The notes: a model not told the origin generated them from the letters alone. 64,000 nucleotides of DNA from CAYXDO01 sp964463485 (GCA_964463485.1 CAYXDO010000046.1:1-64000), one strand, 5' to 3'. Positions 36,041 through 44,882 are shown, counted from the first letter of the stretch. Program-made: numbers and translations.

Positions 36041-36778
36041 ATGCTAACCGCGGAAGAGAAGCAGAGGTTCAGGGGACTTCAGCAGGCCAACGTGAGTCTG
36101 GACTTCATTCGGGAGCAGTTCGGTTTGTCATTTCCCGACTCGCTTTTGTTGAAGCGTCTCAGGGCTTGGGCGACCCAGCGGCAATATCCAGAGAGCGCTG
36201 ACCCAAACTTCGTGAACCGTTATGCTCTTGAGCACTTCCTCCAAATAGGCGGATTGATGCCCAAAAAGTGCGCTGCACTCCGCCTTGGAATGACCGAAAA
36301 ATCCTTCGACAACCTGACCGAAAAGGTAGGAGAGAAAAACGGCTTTTTGCTCCAAGCCATAAGCGGTCTGACCGAGTCTCTGGTTTTCGAAGATGCGCTG
36401 GACAAGTTGTCCGGGGAATTTCCATCGATGCGAAATCGGATCTTCGCGGATCATGATGACTTTTGTCGACGGCTGCATGAAGCCTGCCGGGAGCACCTGA
36501 GCATTGAAATCGACTCGGTCCGCTGTGCCACGGCGCTCCTAATCGGTGAGCACGACTTCGCCTATTTCTTCGACCAGGTAAGCCTTGAACCTGTTGGTAT
36601 TCGATATCAGCTTTGGCTTAAGGCTTCAAAACCTCTGATGCTTCATCCGGATGTCATCGGCCTGAAAACTTACTTTCGGGACCCCAGCTTCTGGCGTCCG
36701 TACACCTATTCCGCAGTGGAGGATCGATATTCGGCCGAACTCATTCGACTAAATTCGGCCGGGCAACAAATCGCATGA
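36041..36778 (+). CDS. unknown protein A of two-gene low-GC cassette
   Basis: A 245-residue protein of no family I recognise. It is mostly helical, with no membrane segment or signal. The first 45 residues (AEEKQRFRGLQQANVSLDFIREQFGL) look like a small helical DNA- or protein-binding head. The middle has FDNLTEKVGEKNGFLLQAISGLTES and an acidic FADHDDFCRRLHEACREH stretch, and the end is aromatic-rich (FRDPSFWRPYTYS). Base composition and codon use are visibly more AT-rich than the neighbours, suggesting recent transfer. The ATG follows a GAAGAAGG site, and the stop overlaps gene B in ATGA. Both proteins are probably made together and act together. Confidence 0.75.
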   Translation: MLTAEEKQRFRGLQQANVSLDFIREQFGLSFPDSLLLKRLRAWATQRQYPESADPNFVNRYALEHFLQIGGLMPKKCAALRLGMTEKSFDNLTEKVGEKNGFLLQAISGLTESLVFEDALDKLSGEFPSMRNRIFADHDDFCRRLHEACREHLSIEIDSVRCATALLIGEHDFAYFFDQVSLEPVGIRYQLWLKASKPLMLHPDVIGLKTYFRDPSFWRPYTYSAVEDRYSAELIRLNSAGQQIA

Positions 36779-37503
36779 TCGGGATCAGCCACGGATTTGA
36801 TACGGTGCTACTTGTTTTGCGGTATCCGAATTCGGACGGACATTGTTCTTTCCCAAGGAACTGGGTAATAACGGACGGCCGAGGTTCCAAAACCGAGACT
36901 TTGCACCACTGGTTCGTGAGAGTTGTGGACGGCGTTTTCGATGGGGGATTTGGCGAATTCGCCATCGAGCCAGGATTTGCACTTTTTGTCCGGGCAAAAC
37001 TGGACAAAGCCACGATGCGAATCAAGTATCTGAACTGCCAGGCGCTCGTTACTCCGGGAAAAGAGCTGATCGACTTCTATCGCTGCGATCAGGTTGATGC
37101 TCACTACTATCGACTCGACTACGACCCATCAATTCTCGGACCATTCTGTGCGGAGCCGATTCCGCATCTGCACGTGCGAATGCACGGACCGCCTCGTGCC
37201 TGGGTTCGAGATCCGAACTATCTCGTACAAGAGTTCGTGGAGTGGGTGTATCTGAACTACTTCCATGACATCTGGACTCATTGGGCCGGACGAACCTGGG
37301 AGGAATATCGCCGAAAACAGGGCATTCGAGAGGAGGATGACGTTTTCAAAACGATCCTCAGCGCCTTTGAGGAGGGCCAGATCGATTTTGTGACGGAGAA
37401 TCAGACGCAGCTCAAGCAGATCAGGAACGCGATCCGAACGGCGAGAGATCGTCTTTTTCCGTACTATTGCGATCCTGCCCATGGGGAACTCATCAACTAC
37501 TGA
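36775..37503 (+). CDS. unknown protein B of two-gene low-GC cassette
   Basis: A 242-residue protein of unknown family, coupled to gene A by a 4-base overlap. The N-terminal half is beta-rich (TVLLVLRYPNSDG, NWVITDGRG, FALFVRAKLD). The central part is striking: DAHYYRLDYDPSILGP, then PIPHLHVRMHGPPRAW with an HxHxR motif, then FVEWVYLNYFHDIWTHWAG. Clustered His, Tyr, Asp and Arg look like a metal or phosphate site, but I cannot match it to a named nuclease or ligase. The C-terminal helix region (residues 175-240) may contact protein A. It is followed directly by the duplicated 60-base unit and IS debris, which supports an accessory, mobile origin. Confidence 0.75.
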   Translation: MIGISHGFDTVLLVLRYPNSDGHCSFPRNWVITDGRGSKTETLHHWFVRVVDGVFDGGFGEFAIEPGFALFVRAKLDKATMRIKYLNCQALVTPGKELIDFYRCDQVDAHYYRLDYDPSILGPFCAEPIPHLHVRMHGPPRAWVRDPNYLVQEFVEWVYLNYFHDIWTHWAGRTWEEYRRKQGIREEDDVFKTILSAFEEGQIDFVTENQTQLKQIRNAIRTARDRLFPYYCDPAHGELINY

Positions 37504-37530
37504 GTGAACCAAGGTCGGATAGGGTGCACC

Positions 37531-37685
37531 CCTGACTTCGAGCATGCCCCTGACTTCGAGCCATGCGCCCCTGACTTCGAGCCATCTCATGGCGCAGTCA
37601 AGTCTCCTTTTTCGTCGATTTTCGCCTGCCCTGACTTCGAGCCATCTCATAGCGCAGTCAAGTCTCCTTTTTCGTCGATTTTCGC
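37531..37685. repeat. cctgacttcgag repeats with a duplicated 60-base unit
   Basis: Two units of period 60 (37571-37625 and 37631-37685) match over 55 bases except for one g/a change. Each starts ctgacttcgagccatctcat and ends in a T-rich ttttcgtcgattttcgc. Two shorter copies of cctgacttcgagc(c)atg precede them from 37531. The T-rich ends could also stop transcription after gene B. The remaining bases to 37994 hold no supported gene. Confidence 0.85.
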
Positions 37686-37994
37686 TCCGCGTTTCCCACA
37701 CCTCGGCGTTGTGTTCGGATGAACACTGATGAGTCCGAGGGGTGGTTAGGTTGCGCAGCCAGGGTTCGCGAACTCCCCCGAGGAGCTCTCGATCGGGTAC
37801 GTCCAACATCTCGCATGGGATGTCCGCTCTGCGGCACCGAATCAGCTTCATTGGACATTGCGCCGAACGAGTTCTCCTCCTTAGGGGTGCCTCGACACTG
37901 CCTGAGGGCCTTTGTGGCCGAATTGGCATCGGAAGGTCACCCCTTCGGAGAGCTCGCGAACCATGGCTCGCACTCAGCTCGCGCTCAGATTACG

Positions 37995-38456
37995 TCATGC
38001 CGCAATCCTCGCTTCCTTCTTGACCTCGAGTCGGGAGGCGTCCCACAGCTTCGAGGAGTCGAACTTCGCTCCGCGGCCCACGTGCCACAGCGCTTTTGCA
38101 AGTTTTCGCATCACCGCGATGATCGCCTTTCTGCGTTTGCCACCGTCTCTCTGAACCTTTTTCTCGTACCATGCGCCGGTCAGTTCGTCGCTCTTCGTCA
38201 GTCTCATCGCCGCGAAGTACAAGTACTTCCTTGCCTTCTTGGAGCCGCGCTTCTCCATGACGATCTCAACCTGGGTCACCTTGTCCTTCGCCGAGGACGT
38301 CGGCGAGATCGCCTCGGGCACGGCGAGGAACTCCGGCGTCTGCTTCGGGTGCGTCCAGCCCACCGTCGCGATGACGTCCCGCTCGGTCGCCATGATCGTC
38401 GCCTTGAAGTTCTTCTTGGCGACATCCACGCCGACGACGACCCGCTTTCCTGCCAT
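37995..38456 (-). pseudogene. IS110-family transposase, internally deleted
   Basis: An open frame of 153 residues has both ends of an IS110 recombinase but not its middle. The N terminus GKRVVVGVDVAKKNFKATI is the RuvC-like start with the first catalytic Asp. After about 65 residues it jumps to the C-terminal domain: KRGSKKARKYLYFAAMRL with the serine region, then KKVQRDGGKRRKAIIAVMRKLAKALW. Intact members have about 330-400 residues, so roughly 200 are missing, and the remaining RuvC acids with them. The frame is preserved across the deletion. Not expected to be active. Confidence 0.8.
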
Positions 38457-38990
38457 GGCCTCGCCGATCAACAGAACATCGATCCATCGATCCCCTTGAC
38501 AGGGACTGACCGATAGGGATGCTCTTCATTGGGGATGACTTCCTATTCATAGAGCTCTTGTAGCTCTTTCGAAGCATCCCCGCTCGCTCCTCCTCCTCGC
38601 CCTCACGAGAGCCGCCAGCGCCCCTTCGGCGCGCACCTTCGATCCCTCCCCCGCTTAGCTGCTCTTGCTTCGCAAGAACCACCTTCGACGCACGCGTCGA
38701 TTACTCCTCCCCTAGCTGCTCTTCCTTCGCTGGTGGCTCGTCAGCGGCCGCTTGCTTCCGTGGCCGCCCGCGCGGCCGCTTTTGCGGGGCCTCAACGGCC
38801 GGTTCACAAGCCATGTCGCTTCCCGCGCTCACCACTTCGCTCCTTCGCTTACTCATTCCGTCCATCCCCACCTATCGACTCCTTCCGTCGACAGTGCGAC
38901 GAGCCTCCGAGCATCGAACACCACACCCCGTAGCTGACTGCCTGACCCTGTGCGATTTTCGGTCGTCGGTCGGAAATGTTGAGTAGCAAC
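38457..38990. other. non-coding stretch upstream of the IS110 remnant
   Basis: No supported gene. In IS110 elements the non-coding end upstream of the transposase can encode the bridge RNA, so part of this stretch may be the left end of the element. It contains two near-identical 18-base segments, tagctgctcttgcttcgc at 38656 and a one-mismatch copy at 38713, and is pyrimidine-rich on the plus strand. Element ends could not be fixed. Confidence 0.4.
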
Positions 38991-39177
38991 TCACCTCGGT
39001 CCCTCTCGCCGAGGACTTCGCTGCCACTCGGAGATGGTGGCCGCCTCGACGAGCAGGTGAGTCGCCGTCTGGGCCATGGACCAGTGGCGAGCCGCTCGGA
39101 GCTCGAGGATCGCCAGCCTTTCGTGGGGCTTGTAGTGCGGACGTTTCCTCGCCTCGAGGCGTTCGAGGCGTGGCGCG
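38991..39177 (-). pseudogene. integrase/transposase N-terminal remnant
   Basis: On the minus strand a frame reads RLERLEARKRPHYKPHERLAI, continuing with LELRAARHWSMAQTATHLL and VEAATISEWQ before a stop at 38991. This matches the helix-turn-helix head of a common DDE integrase type (HYTPxERLAILELRAARGWSLAQTA in intact copies). The DDE catalytic core that should follow is absent and there is no credible start. It is a decayed fragment beside the IS110 remnant. Confidence 0.6.
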
Positions 39178-39201
39178 CCGGACAGCCTCGAGGTCAGAGA
39201 C

Positions 39202-39870
39202 TCACTTGTCGAGCTCGGCGAGCTTTGCGACTCCGAGTTTCGCGATCAGCTCCGTCAGCGGCTTCGTGTCGGCCAGACCATTGGCCTCGGCTTTGACCAA
39301 GAAGCGCTTGGCCACGAGCATGGTGACTTCGGCGTTGCCCCCCTTGTGCCACTGCTCCCAGCCCAGGTGGCCTTCGATCTCGAACGAGCGAGCGTAGTGG
39401 TCGGATCCGTCGCTCGATACCATCCGCGCCATCTGAAACGCAGAAGCGAGCATGGGCATCACGGCGGTGTCGAAGATTTGAAGGGTGGTCTCCTTCCCGT
39501 CCTTTTCGTACCTTCGCTCGACTTGGCTCACCGTGACGGCGCCGGCTGTGTTGGTCTCACCCTTGGCCGGCTCCTTCGCCTTCCACCCGGCGAGCTCGTC
39601 GGTGAGGAGCGGCATGAGCTCGCGCCAATTCACTGCGGGCTTCTGTTGCTGCCCGACCGTCGCCTGCAGCGCTTGTTGCTGCAACTGCGCGATCTGCTCT
39701 GGGGTCGGCATCCCAGCGACTCCAGGCGCGCCGGGAACGGCCGGCGCGGCGGGTGCGGCCGGACCCGGCGTGCTGGCAGGAGCGGACGGGGGCTTTGGCG
39801 GGCTCGGAGGCGCGGCTCCGCCTTGGTCACAGGCTGCGAGAACGAAGAACAGCGTGAGGCTTCTGCGCAT
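39202..39870 (-). CDS. Pro/Ala-rich lipoprotein of unknown function
   Basis: A 222-residue exported lipoprotein. A short signal peptide ends in VLAAC. A Pro/Ala linker (about 18-55) is followed by a Gln-rich helix (QIAQLQQQALQATVGQQQ), then a compact domain with TVSQVERRYEKDGKETTLQIFDTA, a helix, and EIEGHLGWEQWHKGGNAEVTMLVAKRFLVKAEANGL. The last part has the strand order of proteins that score for a substrate-binding or inhibitor fold, but I cannot name it. It is transcribed away from the rnfD-like gene 200 bases to the right. Confidence 0.7.
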   Translation of the reverse strand: MRRSLTLFFVLAACDQGGAAPPSPPKPPSAPASTPGPAAPAAPAVPGAPGVAGMPTPEQIAQLQQQALQATVGQQQKPAVNWRELMPLLTDELAGWKAKEPAKGETNTAGAVTVSQVERRYEKDGKETTLQIFDTAVMPMLASAFQMARMVSSDGSDHYARSFEIEGHLGWEQWHKGGNAEVTMLVAKRFLVKAEANGLADTKPLTELIAKLGVAKLAELDK

Positions 39871-40071
39871 CCATCCTCGTGTTCCGATGCGTCGCGGACG
39901 TCAATACGGCGGGCGAACGAAGTCGCGTACGCCAAACGAAGCAAGTTCGGCGTTCCCGATCAGGCGAGGTGGAGCGACGCCGAGGCGCCGAGGTTGGGCA
40001 GTCGCTCAGGTTTCGAATTCGGGCTATGGTGCCGCCGTGTCGTCGCGAGACGCTTGGGACGGGCGGGCCTC

Positions 40072-40914
40072 GTGAGGTTCGCCCGGCAGCTGACGTCCGA
40101 CCCGCGCCATTTCCAGCTCGCCATGCTCTCGACGTTGCTCGTGTATGGACTGATCTGGCTCCGGCTCGAGGTGGGTCTGGTGCAAGTGGGCACGACGCTC
40201 GTGACGGCGATTCTCACGCAAGTGGCGATGAGTAGGGTCGTGAAGCTCCCGTCGATCGACCTCCGGAGCGCGCTGATTTCGGGGCTCTCGCTCTGCCTGC
40301 TCCTCAGAGCGCAAGAACTCGGGTTCGTCGTGTTCGGCGCCTCCGTGTCGATCGCCAGCAAGTTCGTGCTTCGTGCGAAGAGCAAGCACATCTTCAACCC
40401 GACGAACTTCGGGTTGTGTGTTGCGCTGGTCGCGTCGGATAAGGTTTGGGTCTCGCCGGGTCAGTGGGGAAGTGAGGCGCTCGCCGCGTTCGGTTTCGTG
40501 TGCCTTGGATATCTCGTAGTCCATCGAAGTCGGCGAAGTGACGTGACGATCGCCTTTCTGGCGGCTCACGCGGCGTTGCTGTTTTTCCGAGCAGCTCTCC
40601 TCGGCGACCCGATGAGTATCCCGCTCCATCAGCTCGAGAGCGGCTCGCTGTTGTTATTCGCTTTCTTCATGATCTCCGACCCGAAGACGACGCCGGACTC
40701 GCGCGCCGGGCGTGTCGTCTTCGCCATTCTCGTGGCCGCGCTGGCCTACTTCATCCGCTTCAAGCTGTTTCTCAACAACTCGCTGCTCTACAGCCTCGTC
40801 GCCGTATCGACACTGACCTGGTTCTTCGACCGTATCCTGCCAGGGATCCGTTACGAGTGGCCGAGGTGGGGAGCAGAGCCATCGGTCTCCGACGGAGCTT
40901 CGGGAGTCACATGA
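40072..40914 (+). CDS. RnfD/NqrB-family membrane protein (orphan)
   Basis: A 280-residue polytopic protein of the RnfD/NqrB/NapH-neighbour family, with nine or ten hydrophobic segments. Recognition rests on KHIFNPTNFGL and FAFFMISDPKTTPDSRAGRVVFA, both highly typical of RnfD/NqrB. In Rnf and Nqr complexes this subunit carries flavin and ion channels. Here the residues before the DPKTTP block read LESGSLLLF, so the usual flavin-bearing Thr may be missing. No other rnf or nqr gene is present. The GTG at 40072 is the best internal start; a longer frame is artefactual. It is coupled by ATGA to the DUF2330 gene. Confidence 0.78.
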   Translation: MRFARQLTSDPRHFQLAMLSTLLVYGLIWLRLEVGLVQVGTTLVTAILTQVAMSRVVKLPSIDLRSALISGLSLCLLLRAQELGFVVFGASVSIASKFVLRAKSKHIFNPTNFGLCVALVASDKVWVSPGQWGSEALAAFGFVCLGYLVVHRSRRSDVTIAFLAAHAALLFFRAALLGDPMSIPLHQLESGSLLLFAFFMISDPKTTPDSRAGRVVFAILVAALAYFIRFKLFLNNSLLYSLVAVSTLTWFFDRILPGIRYEWPRWGAEPSVSDGASGVT

Positions 40915-42305
40915 TCCAGTCGATTCGATACTTACCCATGGTCGCCATCGCCATGGCGATCGTCCTGCGCGCGGCGCCAAGTTTGGCGATGTGTGGAGGT
41001 ATGTTTCCGCTCGACGAACGTCCGCGGCCGCCCGACCCCAGAGACTTGGTCGCTCAGCGGATTTTGAACAAAGCCTCCAAGGTGGCGTTGTTTCGCGAGG
41101 GTGAGCTCACCGTGCTCACGATGTCGAATGACGTGATTACGGATGTCGACGAGTTTGGCTTGGTCGTCCCGGTACCCACCGTCATCAAGGAGAAAGACGT
41201 CCGGATCTCCGATCCCGCGCTGTTTGCTGCGCTCGAGCAGCTCACGAACCCAAAGCTCGTCGAGACCTGGGATCCCGAGCCCTGCCCAGACCGGATGGCG
41301 ATGGCTCAGGCCGAGGCGACCGCCAAGGTTGCCTCGGCGCCTTCTCCGCCCTCGGCGGGAGGCGGCCTTCGCGCCGCGGACTACGGGGTCAAGGTCGAAG
41401 CACACTACGACGTAGGTGAGTATAGCATCGCGGTGCTCGGCGCGCAGCAAGGTCGCGGAGCTGGGTTGGTGGAGTGGCTCAACAAGTTCCACTACGCCGT
41501 CCCGCAGGAAGCGATCCCCGTGCTCAACAGCTACATCGGCCAGAACATGAAGTTCTTCGTCGCCAAGGTCAATTTTCGAAAACTGAAGGGGAAGGGTGCG
41601 ACATTTCTCAGACCCATTCAGGTCCGGTACACGACGCCCAGGTTCATGCTGCCGGTGAGGTTGGGCACCATCAACGCGGACGGACCCCAGGAGTTGGTCG
41701 CGTGGGCGGTGTCGGCCAAGGGCCGCATCGAGGCGACCAACTATCGAACGGCCCGAATGCCCACTGGACATGACCTACCGCTCTACGTGAAGGATCAGCT
41801 CGAGAAGGTGTACGCGGCGATCTTCGACCAGGAGACCAGGAAGGCCGACATGCGCGTGATCTTCACGGAGTTCGTCCAGCGAGGCGGGTTGGACGGTACG
41901 ACCGCCGAGAAGTTGGGGGTGAGTTGGGGTCGAGCACCCGAGTCCGATGTCTCCTATCTGACGTTGTCGCGACTCCACTTTCGATACGATCGCGACCACT
42001 TTCCCGAGGACTTGGTGCTTCAAGAGACGGCCGACATCGAGCCCTACGCGGTGAGCTACGCGGTGAAGCATCCTGCCACCCGAGTCGACTGCCCCGAGGG
42101 TGCGACGTACCTCGCGAGCCTCGGCCCGCGACGTGAGAACGAGGCGGGGAACCTGGCGAGCCTCACTGGTTGGGATGCCAAGGAGATCCGCGAGAAGATG
42201 GGGTTGGGCCCGATGGTCCCGCCGAGGCCTTCGACGCCCACGCCCCAGGCGCCCGCGCCGCCTCCCAAGAAGTCGTTCTGGCAGCGTCTCTTCTCGGACG
42301 AGTGA
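40911..42305 (+). CDS. DUF2330 family exported protein
   Basis: A 464-residue secreted protein. The signal peptide ends ...APSLA before MCGGMFPLDE, the conserved Cys-Gly start of mature DUF2330 proteins. Family-type segments are QRILNKASKVALFREGELTVLTM, GLVVPVPTVI, DYGVKVEAHYDVGEYSIAVL and LPVRLGTIN. The C-terminal tail is Pro-rich with a basic end (KKSFWQRLF). The family is common in myxobacteria and is often described as unknown. Overlap with the RnfD-like gene suggests that the membrane protein and this periplasmic protein form one unit, perhaps for cofactor or electron delivery; that is inference. Confidence 0.82.
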   Translation: MIQSIRYLPMVAIAMAIVLRAAPSLAMCGGMFPLDERPRPPDPRDLVAQRILNKASKVALFREGELTVLTMSNDVITDVDEFGLVVPVPTVIKEKDVRISDPALFAALEQLTNPKLVETWDPEPCPDRMAMAQAEATAKVASAPSPPSAGGGLRAADYGVKVEAHYDVGEYSIAVLGAQQGRGAGLVEWLNKFHYAVPQEAIPVLNSYIGQNMKFFVAKVNFRKLKGKGATFLRPIQVRYTTPRFMLPVRLGTINADGPQELVAWAVSAKGRIEATNYRTARMPTGHDLPLYVKDQLEKVYAAIFDQETRKADMRVIFTEFVQRGGLDGTTAEKLGVSWGRAPESDVSYLTLSRLHFRYDRDHFPEDLVLQETADIEPYAVSYAVKHPATRVDCPEGATYLASLGPRRENEAGNLASLTGWDAKEIREKMGLGPMVPPRPSTPTPQAPAPPPKKSFWQRLFSDE

Positions 42306-42455
42306 TTCCGAGGAATATCAATTAACACCGCTACATGGCCACAAGCCCGACATTGGATCCGATTTCCGGACAACTCCCACAAGGGAGCTGCCGATAAGGA
42401 AGACAACGCCATGGGCCTACGTGTCGCCCCTCTGGCTACAAATAAGGAGTCAACA

Positions 42456-44882
42456 ATGCCCGTTGTCGAACCAGGCGCCCTCGTGCGCTCGCTTTGGAAG
42501 GTGCCTTTTCGCCGAATGGCTCCCTCAGTCTCTTTGGTCGCGCTGGCCGCGTGTGGAGCTCCGGCCGTGGACGAGCCCCTTGGCAAGGTCGAGAGCGCGG
42601 AGAAGATCGACGCGGAGAACGACCCTACGCGGTTCAGTCTCACCATGAACAGGAAGGCGGCCGAGCTCCCAAATCACGGAGAGTCTTTGCGAAAGCCGTT
42701 TCCGAGCAACTGGTGGCCGATGGCTCGGCAGGGCGCCGCGCAGCGATGGCAGGGGTCGAGCTCGAGCTCTCCCGTCGAAAAATATGACTTGCTCGTGTCC
42801 CCGAGCGCCATCCGCGACGTCGAGCTGAAGCTCGCGCAGAAAAACCACAAAGACGAGCCCGTGAATGCCGACGCTCAGCCTGAGACTTTCCACGTCGGCC
42901 CGGCCGGCGAGTGGGAGCTCAAGTCTCACGGCCGCTACGGCACCAGGGACCCGGAGAATTGGTACGGTCACTGTAACGGCTGGTCGTCTTATGTCCTGAG
43001 TGAGGACGAGCCCACTCGCTCGGTCTCCGTCAAATACGACGCGACGTCCAACCGAATCACCGAGTGCCCAGCGTCGGACTCGACCTGCGTGCGCTTCGAC
43101 GTAGGCGACATCAACGCGCTCGGCTCGGAGATTTACTGGTCCGACGGCGCGCGGGTGTTGGGCCGCCGCTGCGAAGACAACGCGTCCGAGTTCGCCTTCG
43201 ACGAGTCGGGTCGACCGACGAACGTCAACTGTCGTGACGGCAACGCTGGGACGTTCCACATCGTGGTCACGAACATGATCGGGACCCTCCAGCGACCCTT
43301 CGTGGTCGATCTCACCGCCGATCGCGAAGTCTGGAACTTCCCGATGTACAAATTCGAAGTCACGCAGAACAAGGAGATCCCGCTGGCCGAGGCCTTGCGT
43401 GACATCGGAGCGCCTGCCGGCACGTCCTCATGGACGTACAACCCAGATGCAAAGCGCTTCCTGCGCATTCACCTCGACGCCTGGATCGTGGAGGACTCCG
43501 TGCCCCCCACCAACACTCCGACCGGACCGATGCTCGATCAGTACACCACGGTCGAAGGCTACGATTACGTCTTGGAGCTCGACGCCAACGGCACCATCGT
43601 GGGCGGCGAGTGGACGGGTGAGTCCAAGACCAAACATCCCGACTTCTTGTGGTACCCTTACGTCAACGACACGACCAACAGCGACGACAAGAACGACCGC
43701 GACAATCCGGCCCTTCGATACAGCATCTTCAAGCAGATCCTCACGCTGGCTCAGAGCGCTCCGGCAGCGCCCCAAGGTGTGCTGAGGGTCGCCAAGAACC
43801 AAGTCTTCGACATCCCCGACGGGAGCTCCACCGGAGTCACGAGTGGCCTCGAAGTCGCCGAGAGCTTCCCTGCCGAGAAGGTCGTGGTTCGTGTCGACGT
43901 CGCTCATACTTACCGCGGTGATCTCAAAGTCATCCTTCGCCACGGTTCGAAAGAAGTCACCTTGGCCGATCACGAGGGCGGCAGCGCCGATGATCTCCAC
44001 CTGGAGGCCGAGGTGGCCGGCCTTGCGGGCGCCGACGTCAGGGGCGCTTGGTCCTTGGTCGTCATCGACGACGCCGCTCAAGACACCGGAAAGCTGTTGA
44101 GTTGGTGGCTCGATCTCACCCGCCCGGCGGGCGGCCCAGGGGGACCGACCGCGCCGGTTCACTACGGGCTCACGCCCAACCTCGCGATTCCGGACAATCA
44201 GCCTACGGGCCTCACGAGCGACTTGGCGATCGGAGACGACTTTGTCCCTTCGAGCGTGAAGCTCACCCTCGAGCTCACTCACTCGTACGTGGGCGACTTG
44301 GTCGTCACCCTCGAACACTCCGGCAAGTCGGTGACCGTGCATGATCGAGCGGGTGGGAGCGCCGATGATTTGAGGAAGACGTATGATCTCACTGACTTCA
44401 CTTCGACCGTGCGCGGGACGTGGACGTTGAGAGTCAAGGACCTGGCGAAAGACGACGTGGGCAAGCTCGTCTCCTGGGCCCTCGACTTGGCGCCGTCGGG
44501 CGCGCCCGCGGGTGGGTCGTCTTCGGTGACCAAGGAGTTCGAGGTTCGTCCGGCCGCGGCCATTCCTGACGCAAACGAAGCTGGGGTCGTCGCGACGCTC
44601 GAGGTGGCCGACGCGATTCGGATCGATCGCCTGGAAGTGGACCTGGACATCGTCCACACCTATGCAGGGGATTTGACGGTCGTCGTGGAGAAGGACGGGC
44701 AGCAGGAAGTGCTGCATGATCGCGCGAACGGCTCGAACGACAACGTACGCGGCGTGTTCCAAACTCATGTCTTCAAGAACGCGAGCTCGAAGGGATCTTG
44801 GAAGTTGAGGGTCGTGGATCACGATCGCCAGGACACGGGACGCATCGAGCGCGTCAAGCTGATCGTCGTGGGCGTCTTATAG
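42456..44882 (+). CDS. lipoprotein with transglutaminase-elicitor and three P-domains
   Basis: An 808-residue exported protein. Lipobox ALAAC follows a basic N region. The first half resembles the transglutaminase-elicitor (GP42) family: NWYGHCNGWSSYVL with candidate catalytic Cys173, and later RCEDNASEF and HIVVTNMIG, VDLTADREVWN and PMYKFEV. The second half has three proprotein-convertase P-domains (about 441-556, 567-679, 691-808). Each contains IPDx3-4TGVxSxL or a similar start, then HTYxGDLxVxLxH, DxxGGSxDDL and the G(A/T)WxLxVxDxxxxDxGKL end. The ATG at 42456 has AAGGAGT seven bases upstream. Surface crosslinking or peptidoglycan/protein modification is possible. Confidence 0.75.
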   Translation: MPVVEPGALVRSLWKVPFRRMAPSVSLVALAACGAPAVDEPLGKVESAEKIDAENDPTRFSLTMNRKAAELPNHGESLRKPFPSNWWPMARQGAAQRWQGSSSSSPVEKYDLLVSPSAIRDVELKLAQKNHKDEPVNADAQPETFHVGPAGEWELKSHGRYGTRDPENWYGHCNGWSSYVLSEDEPTRSVSVKYDATSNRITECPASDSTCVRFDVGDINALGSEIYWSDGARVLGRRCEDNASEFAFDESGRPTNVNCRDGNAGTFHIVVTNMIGTLQRPFVVDLTADREVWNFPMYKFEVTQNKEIPLAEALRDIGAPAGTSSWTYNPDAKRFLRIHLDAWIVEDSVPPTNTPTGPMLDQYTTVEGYDYVLELDANGTIVGGEWTGESKTKHPDFLWYPYVNDTTNSDDKNDRDNPALRYSIFKQILTLAQSAPAAPQGVLRVAKNQVFDIPDGSSTGVTSGLEVAESFPAEKVVVRVDVAHTYRGDLKVILRHGSKEVTLADHEGGSADDLHLEAEVAGLAGADVRGAWSLVVIDDAAQDTGKLLSWWLDLTRPAGGPGGPTAPVHYGLTPNLAIPDNQPTGLTSDLAIGDDFVPSSVKLTLELTHSYVGDLVVTLEHSGKSVTVHDRAGGSADDLRKTYDLTDFTSTVRGTWTLRVKDLAKDDVGKLVSWALDLAPSGAPAGGSSSVTKEFEVRPAAAIPDANEAGVVATLEVADAIRIDRLEVDLDIVHTYAGDLTVVVEKDGQQEVLHDRANGSNDNVRGVFQTHVFKNASSKGSWKLRVVDHDRQDTGRIERVKLIVVGVL

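Noticed and set aside
37571..37685. Possible CRISPR array
   Set aside because: Only two long copies, nearly identical over the whole period, so there is no spacer variation; no cas genes nearby.
39346..40071. A long N-terminal extension of the RnfD-like frame
   Set aside because: It is antisense to a clear lipoprotein gene and lacks membrane helices or family resemblance.
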